Source: Vigna angularis (Eukaryota; Streptophyta; Magnoliopsida; Fabales; Fabaceae). Taken from it: 64,000 bases of DNA. The notes beneath the pieces are model-generated. The model had not been told where the DNA came from. It did no database searches and saw nothing but the letters and a program-made list of their open reading frames with translations. Below are positions 11,909 to 22,454 of the stretch, in pieces. Location of the stretch: the NCBI RefSeq assembly GCF_016808095.1, contig NC_068977.1, forward strand, positions 10,228,479 through 10,292,478. The letters are read 5' to 3'. Both the position numbers and the translations under genes were made by a program. Numbering within the stretch: the first letter of the stretch is position 1; every line of letters begins with the position of its first letter.

Positions 11909-14458
11909 TTAGATTTCCCTGACTGCAATGAGAGGCTTAGGAGGAGATAGAGATCTAACTTCAGGTGCAGAACTAGGGAAAAGTATGTTCAGCCTGTGCA
12001 TTAGAATATCAGACCTGGATGGAATTTCGTTAAGAAGAAACTGCTGAACAATTGGCTTCTTAAACCACTCCATGACTGAATCTCCTGATGCCCTAAGAAC
12101 CACTTTACTCACCTCAAAAGGAGATTCTACTGAGCTAAACATCTGTGCAATCACAATCTTCAAAGTTGCTCCGGTAACCAATTTTATCCGTCTTGGCACA
12201 ATGCCATAATATAGCATGCGCTTTCTGAATCTATGAAGAGTATGCACTACTGCAATAAGAGCAGCTCCGACTGACAAGTTTCTAACATCAAGGGACCAAG
12301 CAATGTGCTGATCAAACACTATAGCCTTTGGGAAAAGTTTGTTCTCATAAGCAACCTTCCAAACACATCGAGCTCGATTTATCTGCCCCATAAGAACTAG
12401 GTAATTGAGAAGAACATTGACAAAGTACTTAGCAGCACCCTCCTCTAATTCATAATCAATACCTTGAAAGAATTCCCGAACAAAAGATAACACCGGCTGT
12501 CCCCTGTGTTCTGGGCCTGTGAAAAGTCCACACATAAAAGTGTGTGCCTTATGCTTTGTAGCACTGAGGATAGACATCAAATGCCTCTCATTTTTCTCTT
12601 CCTGACACCTAACAAGATGAGCTAAAATGGAGGTGTAGAGTATCAAATCAACTTTAGCAGCAGAGTTAACATATGTGTCCAGAAGAGGCTTGGCTGATTC
12701 ATACAACCCACTCTTCATGCATGACTCAAACAACTGCCTGATAATAAAATTATTGGTTCTGATCCCAGATGAACCCATGAAACGCAACCACCTCAAAGCA
12801 AGATCAACCGAACCTTCCTTAATATACACCATCAAAACATCACTAGCTGTCACATCTACAGAATACCCCATGGTCTTCATTTCAAGTAGAATTTTGGCAG
12901 CCACATCCACCAGCTTTTTATTAGCCAGTAGAGTTAAAAGCACGGTATAAGTGCTTAGGCCAGGTCTTAAACCCGCATTAGTCATTGAATTGTACAGTTT
13001 CATGGCCGGATCAATTTGTCCAGCAGCAGCATGCATTTCCAAGAGACAAGAATATGTAGATGGGGTGGGTAGAAACCCTGCTTTTTCCATATCTAAAAAC
13101 GTAGACATAGCAATGTCAAGCTTCCCTGATTTTGCATGGGATTCAATGACCAAAGTATACAAACCAAAGTTAGGCCTGAACCCTGCCATCCTCATCTCAT
13201 CCCAAAGCCTTAGAGCAGTTTCTAACTTCCCAGACTTCACATAAGACTCAATCAGAGAAACAAATATGGTAGGGGGTGGCTTGTAGCCATAACCTCGCAT
13301 CTCCATGTAAACCTTCATTGCACTGTCCAACCTGCCCGCCTTCCCCATAGAATCAACAAGAGACACAAAGACATTCAAACCAGGCCGAAAATCTCTCACT
13401 TTCATCTCTTGGAAGAGTTTGAAAGCAGCATCAAGACGCCCTGACTTTGCCAAGTTGGGGATCATCAATTCATATGTCGAACCATCCAACAAACAGCCAA
13501 CTTTCTCCATGCTCTCGTACATTTCAAATGCCTTGTAAGGCAAACCCTTGTTCAAAAACAAAGTAATGAGCGAATTATACGTCTCCGTATCAACTTTACA
13601 ACCAGCATCCACTATTTTCTTGAAGCAGCAAAACGACACCTCCAACTTCTCTGCCTTAGCCAAGTACCTAATCACCCTATTACACGCAGCAGACAAGGAA
13701 ACCCCATCAGCCGAATCACCAACCATCTCATCAAACAACGACTGAATCCCCTCAAAATCCCTCTTTTGATTCAGCCCATCAAACAACATGACATAACAGT
13801 CATCACTTGTAGCATACCAAGCCTGCCTCTTGGCCCACCTAAACAAACTCAAACAAGCATCAGAATCACCAATAACTTTCATCGCTTGAGCAATGTGAGT
13901 CATGTTGGGCACAAACTGTAGTTTGTCCAATTGGGTCTCCAATTCCGGCCCCCACTTCCACCTCTTCACAACCTCAACAATTTTTGCTACAGCCAGAGCA
14001 TTCACAAAGGGCTTCTTCACCTCACCCACCATCACATGATCATCAAGACCAGGCTCCACAGACCTCACACCCTTACCCTTGTAAATAACACCACCCGATT
14101 CATCTAAGTACTCAATTTCCTCAGTCCACTCCTTAGACCCACCACTGTCATGGCAGAAACATCTCATGCCTCTCATCCCCACAAGATTTGAGTCATTGCA
14201 CAAACGTGGGGTGGGCGAAAATATCGATGAAGAGGCCAAAAACGTTAACTTTCGGGTAAAGGGTTGCGCAGAAATGGAAGAGTGAGCGCGGGAGAGAAGA
14301 GAGAATTCATGGGTGAGTTTGAAGAGATTGGTAGCAGAAGAAAGCAATTGGCGATTATAAATCATTGTCAATGTGAAGAAGCGAGAAATAAGGAACGAAA
14401 TAAAGTGCTTACAGCATTTATGTTCTTGTTGTTTGGAGTTTGGGAGGTTCCATTCCAC
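11909..14458 (-). CDS. P-class PPR protein with SMR-like C-terminus (EMB2217/At1g79490-like)
   Basis: An 849-codon single-exon frame encodes an organellar RNA-binding pentatricopeptide repeat protein. At least seven canonical 35-residue motifs lie at about residues 290-535, for example YNSLITLFLNKGLPYKAFEM and YTLVIESHAKSGKLDIAM. Less regular helical repeats lie before and after. An SMR-like region at about 735-815 has LDVRNLSVGAAL and LVTGATLK in place of the usual LDLH and TGxG motifs, so nuclease activity is doubtful. The overall layout matches Arabidopsis At1g79490 (EMB2217, mitochondrial) as I remember it. Met32, at 14365, is the more likely true start: the Arg/Ser/Leu-rich stretch after it looks like a mitochondrial presequence, while the first 31 residues do not. 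PPR genes are typically intronless. Confidence 0.93.
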   Translation of the reverse strand: MEWNLPNSKQQEHKCCKHFISFLISRFFTLTMIYNRQLLSSATNLFKLTHEFSLLSRAHSSISAQPFTRKLTFLASSSIFSPTPRLCNDSNLVGMRGMRCFCHDSGGSKEWTEEIEYLDESGGVIYKGKGVRSVEPGLDDHVMVGEVKKPFVNALAVAKIVEVVKRWKWGPELETQLDKLQFVPNMTHIAQAMKVIGDSDACLSLFRWAKRQAWYATSDDCYVMLFDGLNQKRDFEGIQSLFDEMVGDSADGVSLSAACNRVIRYLAKAEKLEVSFCCFKKIVDAGCKVDTETYNSLITLFLNKGLPYKAFEMYESMEKVGCLLDGSTYELMIPNLAKSGRLDAAFKLFQEMKVRDFRPGLNVFVSLVDSMGKAGRLDSAMKVYMEMRGYGYKPPPTIFVSLIESYVKSGKLETALRLWDEMRMAGFRPNFGLYTLVIESHAKSGKLDIAMSTFLDMEKAGFLPTPSTYSCLLEMHAAAGQIDPAMKLYNSMTNAGLRPGLSTYTVLLTLLANKKLVDVAAKILLEMKTMGYSVDVTASDVLMVYIKEGSVDLALRWLRFMGSSGIRTNNFIIRQLFESCMKSGLYESAKPLLDTYVNSAAKVDLILYTSILAHLVRCQEEKNERHLMSILSATKHKAHTFMCGLFTGPEHRGQPVLSFVREFFQGIDYELEEGAAKYFVNVLLNYLVLMGQINRARCVWKVAYENKLFPKAIVFDQHIAWSLDVRNLSVGAALIAVVHTLHRFRKRMLYYGIVPRRIKLVTGATLKIVIAQMFSSVESPFEVSKVVLRASGDSVMEWFKKPIVQQFLLNEIPSRSDILMHRLNILFPSSAPEVRSLSPPKPLIAVREI

Positions 14459-15033
14459 ACCGCTTAAACCCTGAAATGCGTTTCCTAGTGTCAGCTACAC
14501 TTCAATCGAAGGTGGTCTCTCTCTCCATTCTGAGTTTTAACTTAGATGTTTAAATTGGAAATTTTGTCACCTTAAATTTTTCATGGGTGATTTTTTTTAG
14601 TTTAATCCTGAAAACCCCTAATTGTAGTTTAACTTTTAATTTTATATTACTTATCTTGTTTTTTTAATCAATCTTAAATTTAACATATTTATTTAAGATA
14701 CTAGCAAGAAATGATTTAATCAATTAAAATAAAGAATTAAGTTTTATAAAATTGTACACTTGATAAAACAAAATACAAATTTTGTAAAATATTAACTTAA
14801 AAAAGTCACATGTTAAAAATTAAAAAGTTATTATTAGATATAGAAAGATAGATAGATTAAACTTGTTAGAATGCACAAGTATGTAATCAGATGTATGTTA
14901 TCCATTAAATTTATTGATTAAAAAGTAGATGACATTGATTCATTATCATATTGATTTATTGATTAAAAAAATGGAAAAAAAAGAAATTAAAATAACACTT
15001 ATATCTATTGTTTAGAGATTACAATAATAAAGG
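14459..15033. other. Upstream region of the PPR gene
   Basis: The first roughly 100 bases hold the probable minus-strand 5' UTR and promoter start. The rest is AT-rich with no gene visible. Confidence 0.5.
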
Positions 15034-16196
15034 TGTTCGATAACTTTTATTTTATATTTATTTTTTATTTTTAATTTGTTTGTTATTATTTTTTATTTGT
15101 ATTTTAAGTTTAGTTTATATTTCTTTTATTATAAATAGAAGACCTTATATGTATATTCAACTTAAGGGAGATTAATCGTATACATAGTTTTCAATATATT
15201 CAACATGTTATCTAGAGTTTAAGATTATTTTGAAGAAAAAAGTTTTATTGCCTCTACCACTACACCTGTCAATATCGGCAACACCATCGTTTACCGCTGT
15301 CACTATCGAAGTTCCAGTTTCGACTTACTATTACACGGTTTTGATCGTGCCGTTCATATGACTATTGTGTCGTTAACGACACCTTCATCGCCTTTTGAAG
15401 TTATGGATCTGGTCCCTTTGCCATCATGCATGGTAGCTTGTCTTGTAGCGATTTAGAGCATCGATGTCATTATTTTTCCTCTTTCAAAATCATCGTGAGT
15501 GATCGCACGTCTGATTTCCTATCAGGTAGCTATTTAGAGCATCGAGATTGCTCTTTTTCCTTTTTCAGATGCCTTGATGGGAGAATCTTGTATTTTTAAG
15601 GTTTATCTCTCCTATTCATCAATGACTTCTTCCACTGTTGTCTTTTTTGACCTTCCTTCTCTCACCATTGCATTTGACTCGTCCATATATGTATGTTTTT
15701 TCTTCTGCGGCAAAGATGATTTTTTGTTAGTTTATTTATAGTTGTGGTGGCTCTTCAACAATGACTTTTTTATCCATTGGATGTTAACAATTTATTCTTC
15801 AACAACGATTTGCAATAAGAGATTTACATGGAGCAAACTTTAAGATTTGTTGCTTAGGAGGAGTCTTCTAGGTTGATATTTCGTCTTCTATGTTGTCTTC
15901 GTAAATCATTAACAATTTGGTGTCACTCAAGTTTAAAGGAGATATTTTCACTAAGATTTTATGAATTATATTAGTAACAAGCTTGGTACATACAATTCGT
16001 ATGCACTAGCTTGAGGGGAATGTTACATATATTATTTTTATTTTATATTTATCTTTTATCTTTAGTTAGTTTATTATTATTTCTTATTTGTATTTTGGGC
16101 TTAGTCCATATTTCTTCTATTATAAATTAATGACCTTATGTGTATATTTAAAACAAGGAAGATTAATTTCATATATAGTTTTCACTGTATTCAACA
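15034..16196 (+). mobile_element. Small non-autonomous LTR retrotransposon
   Basis: Two diverged LTRs (15034-15205 and 16021-16196) share the end ATTCAACA and several internal blocks. The whole is flanked by a perfect 5-bp duplication AAAGG (15029-15033 and 16197-16201). A decayed primer-binding site (TGTTATCTAGAGT) follows the first LTR directly. A polypurine tract (GAGGGGAA) precedes the second. The 815-bp interior encodes no Gag or Pol. It contains a repeated TTTAGAGCATCGA block near 15450 and 15534. The LTR belongs to the same family as the solo LTR at 49555-49749. Confidence 0.88.
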
Positions 16197-17559
16197 AAAG
16201 GTATGATCTGAGTTGCGCATGATGGTTGTGGAAGACATCCAATATCGAATACTAAAAAAAATTATCCATACTTTATTTTGAAATACAAAATTAGAAAACA
16301 TAATAAATAATTTAACTATAATTTATTAAATAATTATTAATATTAATAAAGAAACTTCTTAAGATTTCATTGTGAAATAAAATATCAATGGATAATTGAA
16401 TGATAATATTATGGTTATTATTTTCATATTCATTAAGCTTTCAAGTTTCTATAAAAAGTAAGCAACAAAATTACCTAGGTTGTTTAGAAAGATACATGGT
16501 GTGTTTATTTGGAAGGATGAATTTAAAAGAGAAGGAGTGGATAAATTTGAGAGAATTTGAGAATAAATGGAGTGTTGTTTTTTCAAAGAGATTTAGAGGT
16601 GAGTGAGAGTGGATTTGAAAGTAAAGTTTGTAAAATTTAATGTAGGATTTGATCGATGTGACAGATAAAAAAACGTATTAATTGATAAAAAATAAAGATT
16701 ACTAAAATGTTCTTAGTGGTAAAAGTAATATAAAATAATATTTATTAATAATATATTTAATGGTAAAAATTATTATAAGGAGGAAAAAAATCAAAATTAT
16801 TTTTTAAAATAAAATAAATTTAGTAAGTAAAGTCAAATAATTATGTTTAAGATATAATTTTTTGAGAATACAATTTACTACCCAGTGGTATACTTTTTTT
16901 ATTATTGAAGTCAAATTGTATATTCATGATGAATAAATAATGAAGTGAAGTTACAATATTACACGACAAAAAATGTTGACACATAATAAGGTACAACTAT
17001 ATTTATCTTAAATCATAATGAAGTTCATTCGTTTAGGTATGTAAGCAACTTATTCAAATGATATTGTGTCGCCATCCCTATCAGACATCATGTATGAGAT
17101 GAGTGTGAAGAGAGAATTTTGAAACATTATCTGAATAAGTTATCATCTTGAATGTTCATTGTCCTTAATAAGTTACCAATTTCTTCTGAGGTGGTAAGAT
17201 TAAATGAATGAGTTCCAGCAATATCATTGGTTGTGGTTGTTAGCAGTGCATTTTAATGCTCCATGACTCCTAGTTGTCAATGAATAATGACACACAGTCT
17301 TCTTGTTTCAATATTTGCTTTCTCCATTTCGTCAATTATTCGAGAACCCATTTGATTTAAAGTTCAATAAGGTGACTTTGACAATAAAACAAGTATGACA
17401 AATTTTGTGAAATAAAATAGAAATGACATTGATGTAATGTAAAAAATCAAAGACATAAGTTCGTATAATATAATAAAGTAAATTCATAAGCTGATGTAAT
17501 ACAATCATCCAATATGATACAACTTAATCATCTAATTTGTGCATAATTAAGTTAACACT
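16197..17559. other. AT-rich spacer without a clear gene
   Basis: The part around 16490-16640 resembles the ends of legume MITEs (GTGTTTATTTGGAAGGATG), but no pair of termini was found. The rest is AT-rich and unassigned. Confidence 0.4.
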
Positions 17560-18010
17560 AAAATTGATGTTTGTGAATTGTCGATTCATGTTTAGAGATA
17601 AGTTAGCCATGTTATCTTCAATTCGCTGAACAGACCTTTGTATTTGGTTCATACCTTGCATTCTTTTTTGCAAGTCTTGTACCCCCTCTCACATTTGAGT
17701 CGTCATGTTCAGGACTTTGATCTTGTGGTTGTCCTTCATCTTCATTAACATGAAGGTCGTACTGTCAAACACCGTTGACATTGACAATATTCAACTTCTT
17801 CAAAGAATTGGTAGAAAAATGTTGTCTGGACCCAATCTAAGTGATGACATTGCGTCAAGATGTACTCCACTGTATTGTATGATTTGGGTGATCAATATAT
17901 CATATGGTAAATATATGTTACCGACCTTACATTTAAGTATATGTTGCATGATATTATGAGGTCAATTGATAAATATATTATTTTTGTTTGGTACAAATTC
18001 TCTAACACTA
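17560..18010 (-). pseudogene. Remnant of a plant transposon Gag-like protein
   Basis: On the minus strand a segment reads LPYDILITQIIQYSGVHLD and is followed by LRLGPDN, resembling the 'putative plant transposon protein' domain common in legume retroelements. Further on comes a heptad-like stretch (MQGMNQIQRSVQRIEDNMA) typical of the region after it. Stops and frameshifts interrupt the reading. The family assignment rests on remembered similarity. Confidence 0.4.
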
Positions 18011-18622
18011 TTTGATGCACTCAAATACATCATCAATATATTTGAAGCAAATCTAACAATGCATAACATTGTTAATATTGTTATTGATGTGTGCATTTGT
18101 AATTAAACGGTATAAGAGTGCTACTATATTGAAGTTGACACTCATGACATCATAAACTATATCTTCACTTTTCAAATATGAATCATATAATTTTTCTTCC
18201 ATTTATATTTACTTAAACAAATATAATTACCAATTTTAGATAAATAAAACATGTTCATATTCGTTACAAAATTTAATACATGTGACAATTTCATGAAAAT
18301 TTTTAATTATTATCATAACAATGTCATACATAATTCTAATTCAAAACAAGCTTTCAATTAAATCATACGTATTAATATAAATTCATACTATATTAAACTT
18401 ACAATTATTTGAATTAAATCATAATAATATAAATGCATATTATATTAAACCTAAAATTATTAAGCATATAATCCTTTACATACTAACTAACTATGCATTT
18501 AAAACACATATCTATTAAACATATAATCCTTCAGATACTAACTAACTATGCATTTACAATGCATACCTCTTGAAGACTTTTAAAGGAAGGAATATAACAC
18601 GAAGGATCTACCACACCAGAAC

Positions 18623-18821
18623 TGTAGGGAGGGACAACACACACACATACACATAGATATCTCCACAGTGATAAGATATTGTCCGCTTTGGACCAAGCCC
18701 TCACAGATTTGCTTTTGGTACCACTCCAAAAGGCCTCTTATCAATGGAGGTATGTTATGTGTATATAAACTCATGTTCATCTCTTATTTTATCTGATGTG
18801 GGACTTTGTTTGTACCCAACA
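18623..18821 (-). repeat. TRIM 3' LTR
   Basis: A 199-bp terminal repeat. Its partner is at 19177-19375. Confidence 0.94.
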
Positions 18822-18856
18822 TCCTCCCCTCAAACAAAGGACCACCTCCCCTACAG

Positions 18857-19126
18857 CGGAAGTCTTTTTCTTATCCTCGAGTACACCATGGTCAACACTC
18901 TCTCTTTCACAATCCATGGTCAAACACTGAGCATCTCTTGCTCTCCACCTCGCATGATTCACTTCACATGATCATGGAGGGACGTCCTCCCCTACAACGG
19001 AAGTCTTTTTCTTATCCTCGAGTACACCATGGTCAACACTCTCTCTTTCATAATCCATGGTCAAACACTGAGCATCTCTTGCTCTCCACCTCTCATGATT
19101 CACTTCACCTGATCATGGAGGGACGT
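18857..19126. repeat. 141-bp tandem duplication inside the TRIM
   Basis: The block starting CGGAAGTCTTTTTCTTATCC at 18857 recurs at 18998 with only a few changes. The period of 141 is a multiple of three. That produces a misleading repeated open frame at 18806-19210. Confidence 0.93.
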
Positions 19127-19176
19127 ACTCAACTGAGCCCGGTCACCAGACATGAACCATGGGCTCTGATACCATT

Positions 19177-19375
19177 TGTAGGGAGGGACAACACACATAC
19201 ATACACATAGATATCTCCACAGTGATAAGATGTTGTCCGCTTTGGGCCAAGCCCTCACGGATTTGCTTTTGGTACCACTCCAAAATGCCTCTTATCAATG
19301 GAGGTATGTTATGTGTATATAAACTCATGTTCATCTCTTATTTTATCTGATGTGGGACTTTGTTTGTACCCAACA
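19177..19375 (-). repeat. TRIM 5' LTR
   Basis: A 199-bp terminal repeat followed on the minus strand by the primer-binding site. Confidence 0.94.
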
Positions 19376-19380
19376 AGAAC

Positions 19381-21754
19381 CACCACAAATTCACATAACC
19401 AAAGGCAGAAAATCTCTAATTTGCAAAATATGAGCCAAACAAGGTATTAAGGAAACCAACAAACAAGTAAAGGCTACCAAGTAACCATCAAATCCTCAAC
19501 CAGAATCAGCGCACCAAACTACAAGATTATCACCCGCAAGCAAATACCAAAACCAATTAACCTCTATCAACCACTAACACAACTTAAAGACTTGTACAAA
19601 ATACATTATATCAAACAAAAAATCATCACAAACAAACTTCACTCACATAAAACCATCACCTATATTTACCTCATTCACAAACATCAACTCCAGCTAGAGA
19701 TCATCCTCCTTCACCAAATTCATAACTCCTCCTCCTCCACAAGCTTCATAACATCCATTATCCTTCACAAGTACAGACCCACCAATGACATTTGCTTTAG
19801 ACGTTCACCACAAGCACATCCACCCCTTCTTTCCCTTTGTAACACCTGCACCACACAAAAAACCATTAGAGTTGCCATTAACAAGGTTTCTTGTCGTTGC
19901 AATTAACCATTTGAAGGTCATGAACAAGCTTCCAAGGTCATGTAACCCAATACGAGCTCGTGGAATCGGTTAACCCACTGTTGGAACCGATTACAACTCC
20001 TGGAAACGAATACGACCTATTGGAATCGAATACACCTCCCTTTGAAATCAAATACAGCTGTTGTAGTCTTCGTTGGAACCATATATGCGGTCTATGGAAT
20101 CGAATACACATCCATTGTGTTTTGTCTTGTGGGTTGGAATCAGATATATCGTCCATAGAATCGATTCCAACTACAACATTCACCTCTTCTCCATCCTCGT
20201 TCACCTACATCCTCCATGGACAATGCCTTCATCTTCAACCTCTTGAACTTAGACATCCAAACCAGACCACGAAGCTACATCACTTCAAATGCTTAACGAC
20301 TATGGAATGAATTGCATTTATCTTTGCTTTGTGTTTATCTGGAATAACCTGCTTTGTCTTCCATTAAGCTTATCGAACCTATATCATAGAATAACCACAC
20401 ATTGTCCAATGAATTATGAACACTCACCTTAGGTTGTCCTTGAACACACTTTCTTAGCTTTTCCTTCAAAACTCTTGTCAATGCTTCAAAGCTTTTCCTT
20501 CAACACTCTTAATATGTAGTGCACACTTCAACACTAGTGGAGAGCTTATATCGTAAATAATGGCACTTATTATAAACCACCAAATGCTTCCATCCAATAG
20601 TTAATGGGCTATAATGGTTATGTGAAGGAGTCAACCAATAAAAAAATTTCAAATCAGCCTATAGAGTTCAAGAATCTTTGCCTCTTCTATGTAAGTTCGG
20701 GAATCTCTATCCCTCTAAGTTTGTGCATGGCAAAGCAAAAGCAACACGAGTGAACTCGTGGCAACAAAGCATGTTCATTAAGATTAGTGGAATTGGTTCC
20801 TTAGTCACTTGGAATCAGTTACAAGGCTTATATATAATCAAAACTTCAACTTTTGTGAAGTAAATATGATAATGAGACAAGGGGTATTTGGACATTTCTT
20901 CCTAAATCCTTGCAAGTCCCAACAAAGTGGTAGAATTCCAAACCTCACTCATCCCTTAAATCTTTTCTCTTATTAGCTTTTAAATAGTACCATCCACACA
21001 AACAAACACAGTGTTAGAGATTTGATTTTGATGATTTTGTCAAACAAGAAAAAGAAATGATGAAAAGAATACACCAATAAGACTTGTGTATATAATATCC
21101 TTTTGTTGCATAATTTCTCTATGCTTATTTTGTAGTTTTCCAATATCATATTTAAATTTTTGTTTGTTTTTTAATTATTCCCATCCAACATGGTTTTATA
21201 TTCATTGTCTTTTGAGTCTCATCTCAACAATTTATTCTTGTTGTTTTGAATAAAAATAATAAATTCATATATTATATTAATAAGAAACTATGTTGTTTAG
21301 TATTAACACAAAATAATATATGACAAAATAAATAAATAAGATGACAAAACAAGATAACAATCAATTCATTCAATTAAGAAAAAAAATGCATTGACAAGAA
21401 CTTAATTAACACATGTACAAAACACCTAATTTTATTAGCTACCTAAAACATAATTAAGACTATTAGCTATATATAATTAGGTTAGAATCACTTATTTAAT
21501 TGTTTATTATATTATCTTTAATTTATAAAAGGTGAAAACATTAAATATGACAATACTAATAAACATGTCAAATAGTTCAATATCTATGGATTTAAAAATG
21601 CTAATAGTAAGATATTTATTATTTCGAGTTCTCCAAGTACTCATAAAAGTTAAATATATTTTTTGAAAGAGCAACAAAGTCTCTTGTAAATCCATAGTTC
21701 ACATATAATATATTAAAGATCTTACTTCAATTAGAGATAAAACTAATTTATATT
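19381..21754. other. Unassigned repeat-rich spacer
   Basis: The stretch 19960-20170 holds repeated GGAATCGATTAC-like motifs (GGAATCGGTTAAC, GGAACCGATTAC, GGAATCGAATAC), a pattern common in legume LTR elements. Short open frames here look accidental. From 20900 on it is AT-rich with nothing recognisable. Confidence 0.4.
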
Positions 21755-21799
21755 AAATAAGGTGTGATTTTGTAAGGATGGTTTAGTTTTAAATTCACC

Positions 21800-22080
21800 T
21801 CCTAACTTGATGTTCAATTACAAGAAACCTTACCTTGTTAATGATGTTTTTCATGAGCACACTAAGCACATTGAGATCAATATTGTTCGTGAGAAAGTTA
21901 GTTTTGGTTTCCTTAAACTTCTTTCAATGAGTTCTTCCCATCAACTCACAAACATCTTCACCAAAGCTTTATATTCTTCTCATCAACTCGTTGAAATCTT
22001 CACAAAAGCTTTATTAACTTCAATGTTCTAAGATTTACATTCCAAGTTGGGCATATTGAACATCCATTCCTAGTTTGAGG
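21800..22080 (+). pseudogene. C-terminal fragment of a copia RNase H
   Basis: The frame beginning 21807 shows FHEHTKHIEIN, then a REKVSFGFLKLL stretch and a doubled HQL...IFTKAL motif, the usual end of a copia polyprotein. A polypurine-like tract (GTTTGAGGAGGATC) follows at about 22073. This is the end of an old element whose LTR remains lie downstream and were split by the insertion at 22455. Confidence 0.75.
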
Positions 22081-22339
22081 AGGATCTCAACCATAATCAG
22101 TTCCTTATCAACCATATTCAATTTTCTATCTTAACCATAATTAGTTTTTTTGTTTATCTACTTTTTATGTTTTTTTATCATACCATTTTGATTATCTCAT
22201 TGTGTATGTATTTACATTGTTCACAATAATAAATTTATGCACTCAACATTATTATTACAAGTCAATTTTATGATGATGAGTTTGGCATAAAGTCACTTTT
22301 TGATTTGGCATTAGAGTTTATCCTAATTATGTTTGTTGG

Positions 22340-22454
22340 TTGTATGTTGGGTCACTATTAGACCATCCATAAAGATTTAGTCCTACGCACAATATGCACA
22401 TGCTTCAACGTGAGGAACTGTGTTGAATATCTCACATTGACTAGAGATAAAGTC
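22340..22454 (+). repeat. Left part of an old LTR split by the SIRE-like insertion
   Basis: The sequence around TGTTGAATATCTCACATTGA and CTAGAGATAA continues after the inserted element at 29397-29475 (TTTATAGTATATAAGTGAGA). The insertion duplicated AAGTC at 22450-22454. Confidence 0.65.

Larger units (their letters stand above)
18623..19375 (-). mobile_element. TRIM (terminal-repeat retrotransposon in miniature), complete
   Basis: Two 199-bp LTRs (18623-18821 and 19177-19375) surround a 355-bp interior. A perfect target duplication AGAAC lies on both sides (18618-18622 and 19376-19380). On the minus strand the LTR runs TGTTGGGTACAA...CCCTACA. It is followed after two bases by the primer-binding site TGGTATCAGAGC (19163-19174), complementary to initiator tRNA-Met. 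A polypurine tract (GAGGGGAGGA) sits next to the 3' LTR. I count five differences between the LTRs, about 2.5 percent. There is no coding capacity. I do not see the 5S-rRNA boxes that define Cassandra elements. Confidence 0.95.

Noticed and set aside
12675..13745. Plus-strand open frames opposite the PPR gene
   Set aside because: Shadows of the long minus-strand coding frame.
18744..19350. Open frames with a repeated sequence that looks like a repeat protein
   Set aside because: They lie across the TRIM LTRs and the 141-bp duplication; the repeat is in the DNA and the frame has no other sign of coding.
18623..19375. Cassandra-type TRIM
   Set aside because: The 5S-rRNA-like promoter boxes that define Cassandra are not visible in the LTR.
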